From positions 9,377,001 to 9,441,000 of the forward strand of contig NC_081821.1 of the NCBI RefSeq assembly GCF_030704535.1: a DNA stretch of 64,000 nt. Reading direction: 5' to 3'. Source of the stretch: Vitis vinifera. Taxonomy: Eukaryota; Streptophyta; Magnoliopsida; Vitales; Vitaceae. The translations under genes and the position numbers were made by a program. The notes below the pieces were generated by a model. The model ran no database searches and was not told the DNA's origin. It was given only the letters and a program-made list of their open reading frames with translations. Shown in pieces: positions 20,441 through 35,075 of this stretch. How positions within the stretch are numbered: the first letter of the stretch is position 1; the number at the start of each line of letters is the position of its first letter.

Positions 20441-23290
20441 CATGTATGTAAAGTCTCTCTACTGTTGTTGAGATTATAATCAGGGACTTTTATGGATTAT
20501 ATGTGTTAGGTTGGATATTGTTGAGATTTTATGCGTTTTATTGAATAAAATCTGCGTTTTGTTCAACAAAGGAAGCTTAATGGCTTCTCCAGATTGACTC
20601 CAAAAAATATTATGGATATACTTTGAGATTTTATTATTATTATTATTATTACTATTATTGCCATTCTATTGCAGAATCTAACCATGGTTGGCCTTAAGTC
20701 ACGTTATGGTTCTCTGATTTTTATTTTTTATTTTTTTCTGGGCTTCTTCTTTAATGCCCATTCATTCCAACTTTATTACGTAACTGCCCCTATTTTATCC
20801 GTTTATAATGAAGGGATAAGGCAAAGAAGAAAAAGGAAAGTCAAATAAAAAATAATAAAAAAATCAGTTTCAAATAATTTGCCCTTTTTATTATTTTTAT
20901 AGAATTTATGGATTTATAGGGAGATATTTTTGGATTTCGAAAAATTACTGTAAATAAAAAAAGTTCCTTTTTTTTCATTGTAGAAAATATAAAAAAAATA
21001 AATCAAATATAATTAAAATTAATTTTAAATTTATATATTTAAATAAATATATAAAAATAATTTATTGAATTTAAATTTATTTTTTAAATTTTTTACCTTT
21101 TTTCTCTATTTTTTTTTTTTTATATTTTCTCTCAAATTTATAGATACCAAACATAACCTAAAGCTTATTTTTTCTTTTCTTTATGATTTATCCTTCATAT
21201 TTTTTTTTTTATTTTAGAAAAAAATATCTGTATAAATATTTTCTTTTAAGAAATTATTAAAAAAATAATCATATTTCTTGCTCCAAAAGAGTGGAGATTT
21301 TTTTTTTCCAAATACGAAATTATTTGGTGAAATCCAGCCTTTTTCTTGAGATTTTCTTAAAAATAATTTTGGTATGAATTTTTTTGGCATCTAGAGTTTT
21401 TGAGGTGATATTTCTACTAGAAACATATATTACCAAAAATAAAATAATATTTAAATATAAATAATTTTGGATATTGTTTTTATCCACAAAAAAAAAATAT
21501 TTTTGATTAAAACATTAATCTAGCATCATCTAATTTTTAAATTTTTACCATATAAATTTAAATGCATTATTTTCTAGAAAGTCGAAAATATAGGTAAAAA
21601 ATTATTTTTTCAGATTTAAATTTTTAACTGCATAAGGTAAATTAATTTATATTGCTTAACAAGAGTTTATACATTAAGTTTCTATTTTTGAAAAATAAAA
21701 TATATTGAATCAATTGGTAATTGTTTCTATTTAAAAAAAAAAAATCAAGAAAACATGTTTCACAACTATAAACTATTTTTTTAGAACTATTTTAAAAATA
21801 ATTACATAAATATATAAAATGATTAAAAATAAAGCACGAGACATAAAAATCATTTTTAAAAATATTAAAAACATTTCAAGTTACCAAACCAATTTTTGTT
21901 TTATAACACATTAAAAAATTGTTTTGTAGAGCTATTTTTTAAAATAATTATAAATAAAATAATAAATATATCTATATTTTCTATCTAATTTTAATATTAT
22001 TATTATTTATTAAATGAACAATTCCAATGTGTCACCATTCAACCATTATGTGACCATTTTGCTAAAGCTTGTAGGAAATTAAATAAAGATAGCAGTCGCT
22101 TTGGGTGACCTAAAACCTAATTGTTTAGGTATCAGAAAGTGGATGTCTTTAATTAAAAATAAAAACATAGGAATAAAGAATATTATCCTACAATAGTGTT
22201 CTTGGCCTGACTACCTTCTTATATTCTTTTCCCATGATAAAAAAATTGACCCATTCCTCTTTTTAATAATGCCTTATATTTGGCATGTAGATAACCATAG
22301 ACTTCCCCCACCAACTCATCTTAGGATTTTTTTTTATTTTTTATTTTTTATTTTTAAGACTTAAAGAATTTAAGATAATTTTTTAATTGGGGGCAAATTG
22401 CAGACCAAAAAAGGGGATTAATGGGTTCTCATTTGTGATCTTAGTCATTGTCCTCAATTAATTACTTTCATGTCTTTTATATTAAATAATCATTACTATT
22501 ATGATGATGATGTTGAGGATTTGAGGATATGAGTATTTTCAGGTTTATCTTGTGCATTTATATCATTATTAATGTGTTAATGGTATAGAATTTGAAATAA
22601 GCTTCTTGTCTTTTATTTTCAAATTTGAGTATGTGTAATTTAACACATTTTTAGCATTGCAAAATTTTCATAAAATGTTTTTTTAAAAATAAAATATGAT
22701 ATAATAATTTTCTAGATTTTGTTTTAATAAAAAAATCAAAATCTAAAATCAAAATCCCCTGATATTATAAAATTTTTATTAAACATTTTGTATAAATAAA
22801 ATTAGTGTTTTCTTAAAAGCTCGTTTGATAATAAAAAAAATATGTTTTTAAGAAATCATGTTTTTGTTGTTTTTATTTATTTTTTTAAAGTTGTTTTAAA
22901 GTTTCGCGATTGTTAGATCCAAATAAGGATTTAGTTAAGTTAAAGAATGTTAATATAATATTATTCCTAAATATATTTATTAATTTCTTAATTATAGTGA
23001 ATTTTTAAAATTAATAATATTTATGGAAAATAAAATACATATGAGTTGTCGATAAATAACAACCCTAAAGAAAATAAGGAAGCAAAATAATCTAATATTT
23101 TAGGTAAAAAGTAAAAGGATATTTAATAAATAAATAAATAAAAAGGTGTAAAGAGGTAAAGATAGAGGTGAGTAAGAAGATATGGATAAGTTAGGTGAGA
23201 TGAAACAAAGGAACACTTTAACGGGTGGGGCAGGAGAGCGTGAGCGTGAAGAACACACGGCACGCGGCCGCTCGACACCGCCATGATCCA
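20441..23290. other. very AT-rich intergenic region
   Basis: No gene seen. A TTA microsatellite lies at 20631-20650. The right-end-like sequence ACCAAACATAACCT at about 21147-21160 matches the termini of the TTA-flanked MITEs elsewhere in the window, but no left end was found. The rest is poly-A/T-rich. Confidence 0.5.
20631..20650. repeat. TTA microsatellite
   Basis: Nearly seven TTA units. Confidence 0.8.
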
Positions 23291-23302
23291 ACCTGGCGCT
23301 TT

Positions 23303-23327
23303 GGATAAGACAGCTTTTATCTTATCC
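23303..23327. promoter_or_regulatory. inverted GATAAG (I-box-like) pair
   Basis: GGATAAGA and its complement TCTTATCC are separated by 9 bp. GATAAG is the I-box core of light-regulated plant promoters. No gene start is evident next to it, so function is uncertain. Confidence 0.3.
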
Positions 23328-23939
23328 TGTCATTTATTTATTTTTTGCCCTTTCTGTCCAAAGTCAAAAACTAACCACGGTTAACTCCTGTTCCTTAACA
23401 GTAATTATGATTGTGTTCCCTTCTTCTTTTGCTCATCACCAGCTGTTTCATTCATTCCATTCCATTCCCACCTTACTTCAATTATTAATTGGATTTTAGT
23501 GTCCGTTTGTTTCATCCACATTTTTAAGTTTCATTCTTCTAAATTTTTTTACTGGATGACGCTAAACCATAAGCACCGACAAACACTCCGTTACAGTGCC
23601 CATTATCTCACTTCTACGCATACAAATCTTTTTTGATTTCTTGCAATACAAGGTAAGGCCGGTTTTCAATAGTTACCAAAAAGCTCATGAAGTTGAAAAA
23701 CAGGGGTAAACTCGGTTAGAAAAATCGGTTGCTTCCAAGGAATTGATTGGATTGAAAACAACGTTGGATTGTGAAATTCAACGATTGAAGGTAAGTTCAA
23801 GCAAGTTAGTTGGGAAAGTTTTCTGCAAACAACTTCTGCCAAACAGAGAAAGAAAAAAAAACTTAGGCTAATTTCATGAACCACAATAATTCGATGGGTA
23901 TTTTAAAAAAAAGGAAAGTCAGCAATCCGTATGGCTTTG

Positions 23940-24480
23940 TTGCATCATGGCTGCCGAAAAGTCTGACTGGGGTGACGGGAAATTTGGGGGAGGGTGCCAC
24001 GTAAGGGAACGAGGGGAGGGAGTGGCAGGGTCGTCATTATGAAGGGAGGGAGGGGCGAAACGGAGTAGCGGAGTCCGATGTGGATAAAATCAGGAGAGGG
24101 GGTGGGGAGTAGAGAGTAGGGCCGTCTTTTTCGGTTTTCCTCGTTCAATCCAAACCCCACTGTTTGCCAATTCCCAGCCACTTTTCACACAGGGGTGGGT
24201 GACGTGGGTGTGGGGGCGACGGTGATGTGGGTCCCAAGCGAGCGGGTTGATTGGGTGGATGGGAGCCACGTCGGACAGAGGGGACGGTGGGACCCGCATT
24301 ATCTGGAAAGGCGTGTTTCGCGGCGGGTGTCGTGTCGTGTCGTATCGTATCGGAGAGTGTCGTGGTCAATGCGTGTGGAATGGGCGTGCCAATCTCACTC
24401 GTCCTTATCCTTTAAAAGAGAAAAGCGGGGAGCGGGTGGGGCCCACACGCGCCTCCCCCCGTCTCTGCCTCTTATTGGAA
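23940..24480. other. GC- and CpG-rich island without a recognised gene
   Basis: This stretch is clearly GC-richer than its surroundings. It has several ACGT cores (CCACGTAAG at about 23997, GACGTGGG at 24200, CCACGTCGG at 24266) and a short GTGTC/GTATC repetition near 24328-24358. Frames across it on both strands have the biased composition of GC-rich non-coding DNA and no recognisable domain. It may be a promoter or leader for an unannotated transcript. Confidence 0.45.
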
Positions 24481-25566
24481 TGTTCCCTATCGCTTATCCT
24501 GTTATTTCTTTCCTGCCTCCCATCTCAACTATCCCACTTTTCTTTAAATTTTAAATATTTGTTGACGATAATGCTTAAAGACTTGGTTAGAGGGAGAGGT
24601 GTGAAAATAATGGTATTATGGGCGCCGGGTCAAGGATTGTTCAAAGAAGCCTGAGTGGATGTTTGTGGAATCTTCTACCTTTGTCTCCTTTTATCAGACC
24701 CATCCCCCCTTTCTTTTTTGAGATGATTTGGGATTAGGTTGAGGAGTTGGCTCAGGGATAAGTCCTGAAACTTGACAGTAAGACCGAGCCGCAATCTTGG
24801 ACCCTTCATTTGAAGTGTTGCCGTATTGGGAGTGTTAGGGGTTTCCGTTGGTCATCAATCCATCTCATTGGGCCCAAGAATGAAAGCCTTAGATTATCTT
24901 CTTGCTTGTAACCTTTGATTTCCGCCCAAGAATGACTTGTATGCTTTGGGCCTATATAAGCCTGATCTCAGCTCTAGGCCCAATATGATCATGATTTTGA
25001 CGAGGTCTATTTCAATCACTCTCATTAAAGATGAAGCCAAGTCACTGCCTTGACGGAACATCAAATCGACACTTATTTGGTTTTATCTTCAACTAGAATT
25101 TTCTTAAATCGAAAATCAATCTTTGTAGAGATTTCCATGTCCTTTTCATATCTTGGATTTGACAAGTATACCATTAAAATAGACTAAATTGTTAAGCGGT
25201 CAAGCCACATGTCACACAAGGAGGACAGTAAAAGGACCAAGCAAACTTTTGGGTTAGGTTGGGCCTGCTAGTGATGGGCTTAGCTGGGCTCAATTGTTCT
25301 CAAGTTTAAAGTACGGTTAGTTCCACGCAAAACTTTAAGGCCCAATCTACCTAGGTCAGGCCCACATCCATGCTAGAATGATCAAGGCTAAAACCCAATA
25401 GACAAGACTGTACAAATATTTCTCGTACAAATTCCAGGCATAAATTATCATATGAAAAAAAATTGTTGAGTATTGAGGATGTGAAAATATCGTGGAGACT
25501 GAATTAGACTGTTACTGAAAAAATGATGAATCTCTTGAGCTGATCAGAATCAGGGGGGTGGGCGCA
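24481..25566 (+). promoter_or_regulatory. upstream region of membrane-protein gene with GGCCCA motifs
   Basis: Several GGCCCA/TGGGCC motifs occur: ATTGGGCCCA at about 24867, TAGGCCCAAT at 24977, AAGGCCCAAT at 25338 and CAGGCCCACA at 25357. The last two lie about 200-230 bp before the ATG. A tiny upstream frame (ATGATGAATCTCTTGAGCTGA) starts at about 25522. Confidence 0.45.
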
Positions 25567-28161
25567 ATGCCAGGACCAGGTCCGCACATGATGTACGCGC
25601 TGGGGTCGAGCCTAGGGCTCATGTCCACCTCCAATGGCCGGTTCAGCCCTCACCACTCTCTTGCCTACGCCATCAACGCCTTCTTCGGCCCCGACCTCGG
25701 CTCCTTCTCCGAGTGGCTCACTTCCACCCTTGGCTTTGGTCACTCCTTCGGCTCCGCGCTGGCCGATGTAATCCACGACCCCTTCTTCTACATCGTGATT
25801 CTGGGCCTTCCTCTCTCTTTTCTCTACTCTTGGCTCTCCAGGGTTCTTCTCCAAAGGGGTTTTCTGGATTCCGTTTCAGGGGTCTGTTCTTTTCTACTTA
25901 ATTGGAAGTTTGTTTTCTATCTTATTTTATTTCCTTGGTAGGGGTTTGGAAAGTTTGAATTTGGATCATTTGGGTTGTTTTGGATTTTAGTTCTGTTGTT
26001 TGAGTTCGGTTGACGAATATAGAATCTGGGTTTTTTGCATTTTTCCATCTCAGTTTGTTATTTCATATTGTTGATTAAATATCGGGGCTTTGAAATATTG
26101 GATTTGGAGTATCTTATCAGGGTTTAGGGTTTAGGGTTTGGGTTGTTCGTGTTCAGTTTAGGGATTTGTGATCTTGGTTTTCCAATTTACGGACCAATTT
26201 GTTTTCTTATCTTTTTTATTAAATATTGGGGTATTGTGATGTTGAATTTGGAGTTTCTGATCAGGGTTTGGGAATGTTGGATTAGTTTGGAAATGGTAGT
26301 TGAGTTCTGAATTTGAATGTAGTGAATAAGCAAAATCACAAATAAGTATCAGTTGAATGTTCTTAGAAGTTGGAGATATTTTAATTGCATAATGTGCCAT
26401 GAAGTACACTTGGAAATCCATGAACAGATGAGAAGGGTTCCAAATTGGCCAAGAAAGTATAAACCCAGATTCAGCCTAATACAACTAGTAATCAGTTTGA
26501 TTCAGTTTCAACTTTTCCTATCTATGCATTGACAACTCTACTCTTCATGCACACAGTAGCATTCTCATCATGATTTTAAGAGACTTATTAAAATGTTTCA
26601 TCACCATAGTAGTATTATTATGTGTATACTACAAGGGTTGAGAACTGCAAATGTAAGTTTTATTACTTGTGTGGGTGTTATGGTCCAGGTACCCCTTACT
26701 AGAAGGCAATGCTTGTTGTTGATATCGGCTGGTTCTTTATCACACTTTTTCTTGGACCACTTGTTTGAGGTAGTACACAGGGCTATTGTCTAAGTTTTTT
26801 CGTTTAGAATTATGATCTCATGATTCTGTTCTATGAATTTTATGGATATTGCATGTGAGGCTGGTTGTGTTAAGATGAGGTGGGTTGTTTTCAAATGTTT
26901 TTTTATCTAAGACATAGGTGACTCTTGATGAGAATGAAGATGATGGATACTTATGCTATGCTTGGTTCTTGGAAAGATTGAAGGAGAACTCTATTTTAGG
27001 GAAACTCTATTTTGTTTCCCTCACATTTTCCTTCAAACTTTCCAGGAACCAAACATAGCCTTAAAAATGGAACTAGAGAAGCTTTGAGAATTATGAGGAC
27101 ATGTAGTAATGTTTTAAAGGTGGGTGCTATTCCAATTGAGGCTAGGAAAATTTATGAATTATGTTATGGCATATCTTGATGAACTAAGCTCTTTGTGCCA
27201 TGAATTGAACAATTTGGCATCCTTTGGTCTTATAACTCATTAATGCATTTGCAGAAGTTTAAGAAATTAATTTTGATGCTTTAGGCTTCCAACCTATACT
27301 ATGAAAAGCCTGTACAGCTCAAGCAAAAATGCCATTTGGTTCAACCTTGGATCAAAAGGGCACCTCAACCTTTCTTAGCGATGATATCTGGAAGTTTCAA
27401 TAAAACAATTTCATGCTTGTACGGGAAAGATTTCCTTCATTTTGAGATGGATCTTTTTATTGGAAAGTAGGTATTCTGGCTAGGGAAATAGTTGAGGATG
27501 CGTAAAGTATTTAAATGCAGCACAAAGGCATTGCATGGAGATGATCACCAATTCCGTAGAGCCTTCTGTTTTCTTTGCTAATTAATGAATTTGCTGACAT
27601 GAGCTTCAAATGGATTGATCATAAGTTGCTTTCTAAATGTATAGGAAAATGGACATTCTTCCATGTATACTTGGATATTGAGCACTGGTTGGTGGAAGAA
27701 CCGTGCACCTGTCAATCCTGACGCTGTTGTAGTAGTTGGCTTCTTATGTGCTTCTCTAATTGGCGGCTTCATGTACATCAACAGGTGTTGTTTCTGTGAC
27801 ATTAAATATTCACTCTTGCCTAGCTTTATTTCAGGCAGTAGTGTCACATTTTTTCATAGGATCAATGTGATTAGCACCCTCATGTTGCTTAAATTTTCTA
27901 TCCTGCAGATTGAAGCCCTCGAAGTCCATTAAGAAACAAACGAGTCAATCGGTGAAACTTATTGTGATCATTGCAACCCTTTACTGTTTATGGTGTGCTA
28001 GCCAGATATACTGGGTAAATCCCCGTCGGGCAGCAGTTGGTGAAGAGGCTGATCTAGGAGTCCTTGTATTTTTAGCTATTTATTTCTTTCTTCCACACAC
28101 TTTCTGCATAATGTCCATGAATCCAAAAGATCATTTTGACATGGAGCAACTCCCAATTTGA
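25567..28161 (+). CDS. conserved plant multi-spanning membrane protein, 262 aa
   Basis: Four exons with consistent phases: 25567-25881, 26689-26769, 27645-27784 and 27909-28161. The product starts MPGPGPHMMYALGSSLG and has about five hydrophobic spans: roughly residues 74-95, 111-128, 150-170, 185-203 and 220-240. Polar motifs GRFSPHHSLAYAINAFFGPD near the start and LSHFFLDHLFE at the end of exon 2 are His/Asp-rich. They resemble the pattern of YdjM-type membrane-bound metal-dependent hydrolases, so a metal site is possible; this is inference. Otherwise it belongs to an uncharacterised plant family. Its 5' end is GC-rich, and a TTA-flanked MITE sits in intron 2. It converges with the spermine synthase gene, whose stop is about 570 bp away. 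Confidence 0.85.
26954..27060. mobile_element. 107-bp MITE in intron 2, TTA target duplication
   Basis: The ends (TGCTATGCTTGGTTCTTGGA and, reversed, GGCTATGTTTGGTTCCTGGA) form long terminal inverted repeats. The element is bounded by TTA at 26951-26953 and 27061-27063. Size, foldback structure and 3-bp TTA duplication fit a Tourist (PIF/Harbinger) MITE. Confidence 0.75.
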
Positions 28162-28731
28162 CAACATTATCATTACGACATTTGGGAACATCACACTTCT
28201 GCCTGAGGTACGATGACTTGTGAAGCAATGGTTCCCTTGTCCATTGGACCTGGCCTCCCATGATTCGTTGTCTAACCGCTTAGAAGTTGTAATTGATTAT
28301 TTTTTGTTTTTGCAAGTTTATACATCTGTAAAGGGACTGAACCCAGGTTCTAAGCCATCATGATAGAGTGTGATATTCTTTTTTTTCCTTTTACCCTTGT
28401 TGAATACTGCATTGAAGAAATAATGACTTTATTTTCCTTGTTGCTCTTGCCAGTGAATGAGATTTGCTATTTAAGCCGTTTGAGATGAGATAGTCCCTTT
28501 GTTTTTTTTAAACTTTTGAGTCTACTCTTGACAACATTTCATGTTCCTCCAAAATGAACAAAATGGAGCTCTAAAGCTATCAGTTCTGACACTGAATTAA
28601 AGATCATAATCAACTCAAAACTAATACTGAGCATTTTATTACATGTTCCACTGCCAACCAATTCTTCAATGGAAGAATCTGATAAATTACCGTAGTTACT
28701 GCAATTTCCTGGCACTCTTATAAGCTGGTTG
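28162..28731. other. 3' flanks of two convergent genes
   Basis: About 570 bp between the stop of the membrane-protein gene (+) and the stop of spermine synthase (-). It presumably contains both 3' untranslated regions and nothing else recognisable. Confidence 0.5.
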
Positions 28732-32283
<3,552 letters not shown>

Positions 32284-32289
32284 GACCTT

Positions 32290-32316
32290 TCTCTCTCTCT
32301 CTCTCTCTCTTTCTTT
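32290..32316. repeat. CT/GA microsatellite in SPMS leader
   Basis: About ten CT units followed by TTCTTTCT, directly 5' of the SPMS start codon (GA-rich in the transcript sense). Confidence 0.8.
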
Positions 32317-32613
32317 CTCAACCTTTACTCCTCTCAGTAGGAAAATCTCGGCTGAAACGTGCCCTGAAAAGATCAGGATTGATTTGGGCAATAAATAGGC
32401 TATCTTTTTGGACACGAGTAATAGAGGAAGTGGACCTTCAAGCTCAGTGTTGTCTGCCAAGTTGCAAGCTTAAAGGGTCAAACTTCTTTTACCTCAACAC
32501 AATTTCAAGTTTGATTTCAATTTTAGTATAGTAATTTGAGTATGTTAAAGCTGTACTTTGAGTAATATCTGGTTGGTGGATTCTGTCTTCTCAAGAGATA
32601 AGATTACCCTCAT

Positions 32614-32655
32614 CTCATGTATGATTAAACCTACCTCATGTATGATTAAACCTAC
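32614..32655. repeat. two perfect 21-bp tandem units
   Basis: The unit starts CTCATGTATGATTAAACC and is repeated head to tail. Confidence 0.85.
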
Positions 32656-34384
32656 CAATTCACCTCTTAATAAATTCTATGAAGTGTGGATGATATCTTC
32701 TTATATAAAAAGGGTTGTTATATTTAGATTTATTTTTATTTAAATACATGGATGAAAAAAAAAGTAAGTTATAGTCTATTTGACCGTATGATTTAAAAAT
32801 ATATTCTTTTTAAATAGAAAATTGTTTTTAAAAACTTTTAACATTATTTGACCATTGTTTTTTAAAAACAATTTTTAAGAAATAAGTAGAAGTTGTTTTC
32901 ACCGGTTTTTAAAAACAAAAGGAAAACATAAGTCATTTACCATGTTTTCTTAAACTTATTTTTAAAAATCATTTTTAAGTTAAAAAAATAAAAAAAAATA
33001 GTATCTAAAAATAAATTTCACAAAACATGGCAAAACGGGCCCCTAATTATTTTAATTTTTTTAATCATCACTTTCCTCTTATATATATCTTGTACTTTTA
33101 CCATTATATTATTTTAAAAATAAATTATTTTTACCTTTTCCTTCCCTTCCACACATGATTCATGTTTTTTCTACTATTATTACTCAAAAACTTAACAATT
33201 CGATTTCAATGTTATTCATCATATTGTTTGTCACATTCAAAAAAGGCAGAGGTAAAAAAAAAAAAAAAAAAAAAATTGAAGAAGAAAACCTAAAGTTTAT
33301 ACTCGACTCTCTCTTGAATACGACATTCTTGAATCACTTGAAAATTTTAAAGAAAAATTAAAAGTATCAATATAATGTTGATCGAACCCCAAAATTTAGT
33401 TTAAAGGTTGATCGAAAACCTTTTTCCTTTCATTCAAGACTACTTATGCCTTCAAATCAACGACCAAAAATTGGCCCTCCCAATTCTCAAAAAGTTCATT
33501 CATAGCTTTCACATTAAGATAAAATAAAAGAACAAGGTGACAAAAACAGAAAGGTAAAAAAGGAAAAAGAAAACTTCAAAGTTATGACCAAATATAGTAT
33601 TCTTCAATCACAAAGAAGATTTAATAGAAGCTTCCATAAAAATAATTTCACATAGCTTGGGTCATAAATTTGCAATAGTATTTGAATCACAAGCTTGAGT
33701 AAGAGGGGCTTGTTGTATTTCAATTGAGAGCAAGTATTCAGATGGACCACTTGTGCCTCCAAATCAAGGACCAAAAAATTTCAAATTTTCCTACCAAAGA
33801 AGCCATCCATTGAACTTGCTTGGCTTTAAATGCACTAAACCACAAGAGGGCCAAGTGCAAAGAAACATGGTAGGTGGAATTTTGCATTCATTTTTATCTA
33901 GGGTTTCAGTGAGACATATTATTATTATTGTTATTATAGTAAGAACCCGTGACTCAAATCAAATTATTTGTGACCTTTTTCTTCAATGGTGAGATAATTT
34001 AATTGGTCCAGAGAATCAGGATGCCCAATGCCCATTCCCACTCAAACAATGTGATTTGTGTTAGAGACGAGTTTTCAACTGTCTAATAATCACTGAGTGG
34101 TGTCGCCAAGTGTGAAAAGCCACTGAATTTTCTTCAAATTTGGTTCATTTCAAGTTTCAAGTAATGGGGTTCATCATTTGATTTGGATTTCCAACTTGTC
34201 TTATTATAACTTTCCAAATGGCATCTCCAAAAGATGAGATTTCAGGTGGTCTTAAAGATCAAACCAAGTGTTTTTTTCACACACAAAGGGGTTTGTAAAA
34301 GGTCCATTACTGCGCATTTGTTTCTTCTCAATGCCAGTGTGAACGCGTACATTTGAATAGAAATAAATTAAAAGATTAAGCTAA

Positions 34385-35075
34385 GTCATTTGGATTTCAA
34401 ACCTTACATTAAAACATACTATTTTAACCTTTTACATCTGGTCCGCACACGATATTATGAAATTACGATCATATTTAAAATGTTAGAATCTAAAAGAGGA
34501 AATCTCATTTTCGGTAAGAATTTAATTTATCTTTTCTACATCATCATTTATACTTTTATTTTCGTTCTCTCAATTTTTTTTATATTTGAATCATAATGAA
34601 TTAAAATATTAAACTATGAATAGGGTCATTTGGATTTTTAACTTTACATTAGAGCATACAACTTTAACCTTTTACATTTGGTCCGTACACGATATCATAA
34701 AATTACGATCATATTTAAAATGTTAGAATCAAAAAGGGGAAATCTCATTCTCGATAAGTATTTCATTTCTCTTTTCTACATCATCATTTATACTTTCATT
34801 CTTGTTCTCTCAATTTTTCTTATATTTGAATCATAATAAATTAAAATATGAAAATATGAATAAGGTCATTTGGATTTCAAACTTTATATAAAAGCAAACA
34901 ACTTTAACATGTTACATTTGGTTCACACACGGTATCATAAAATTACGATCATATTTAAAATGTTAGAATCAGAAACGGGAAATCTCATTTTTGGTAAGAG
35001 TTTCATTTATCTTTTCTACATCATCATTTATACTTTCATTCACATTCTATTTATATTTTTATTCCTATATACCAA
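34385..35075. repeat. three-copy 240-bp tandem repeat
   Basis: Units begin GTCATTTGGATTT at 34385, 34625 and 34865, an exact 240-bp spacing. Each contains TACGATCATATTTAAAATG and CTTTTCTACATCATCATTTA. The third unit is slightly truncated. Short frames in units 1 and 3 reflect the repeat and are not gene-like. Confidence 0.9.

Noticed and set aside
24195..24654. Overlapping open frames of 119 and 135 codons on the plus strand in the GC-rich island
   Set aside because: Low-complexity Arg/Ser/Pro-rich translations in two overlapping frames, no domain, no splice-supported continuation. Open because the region is GC-rich.
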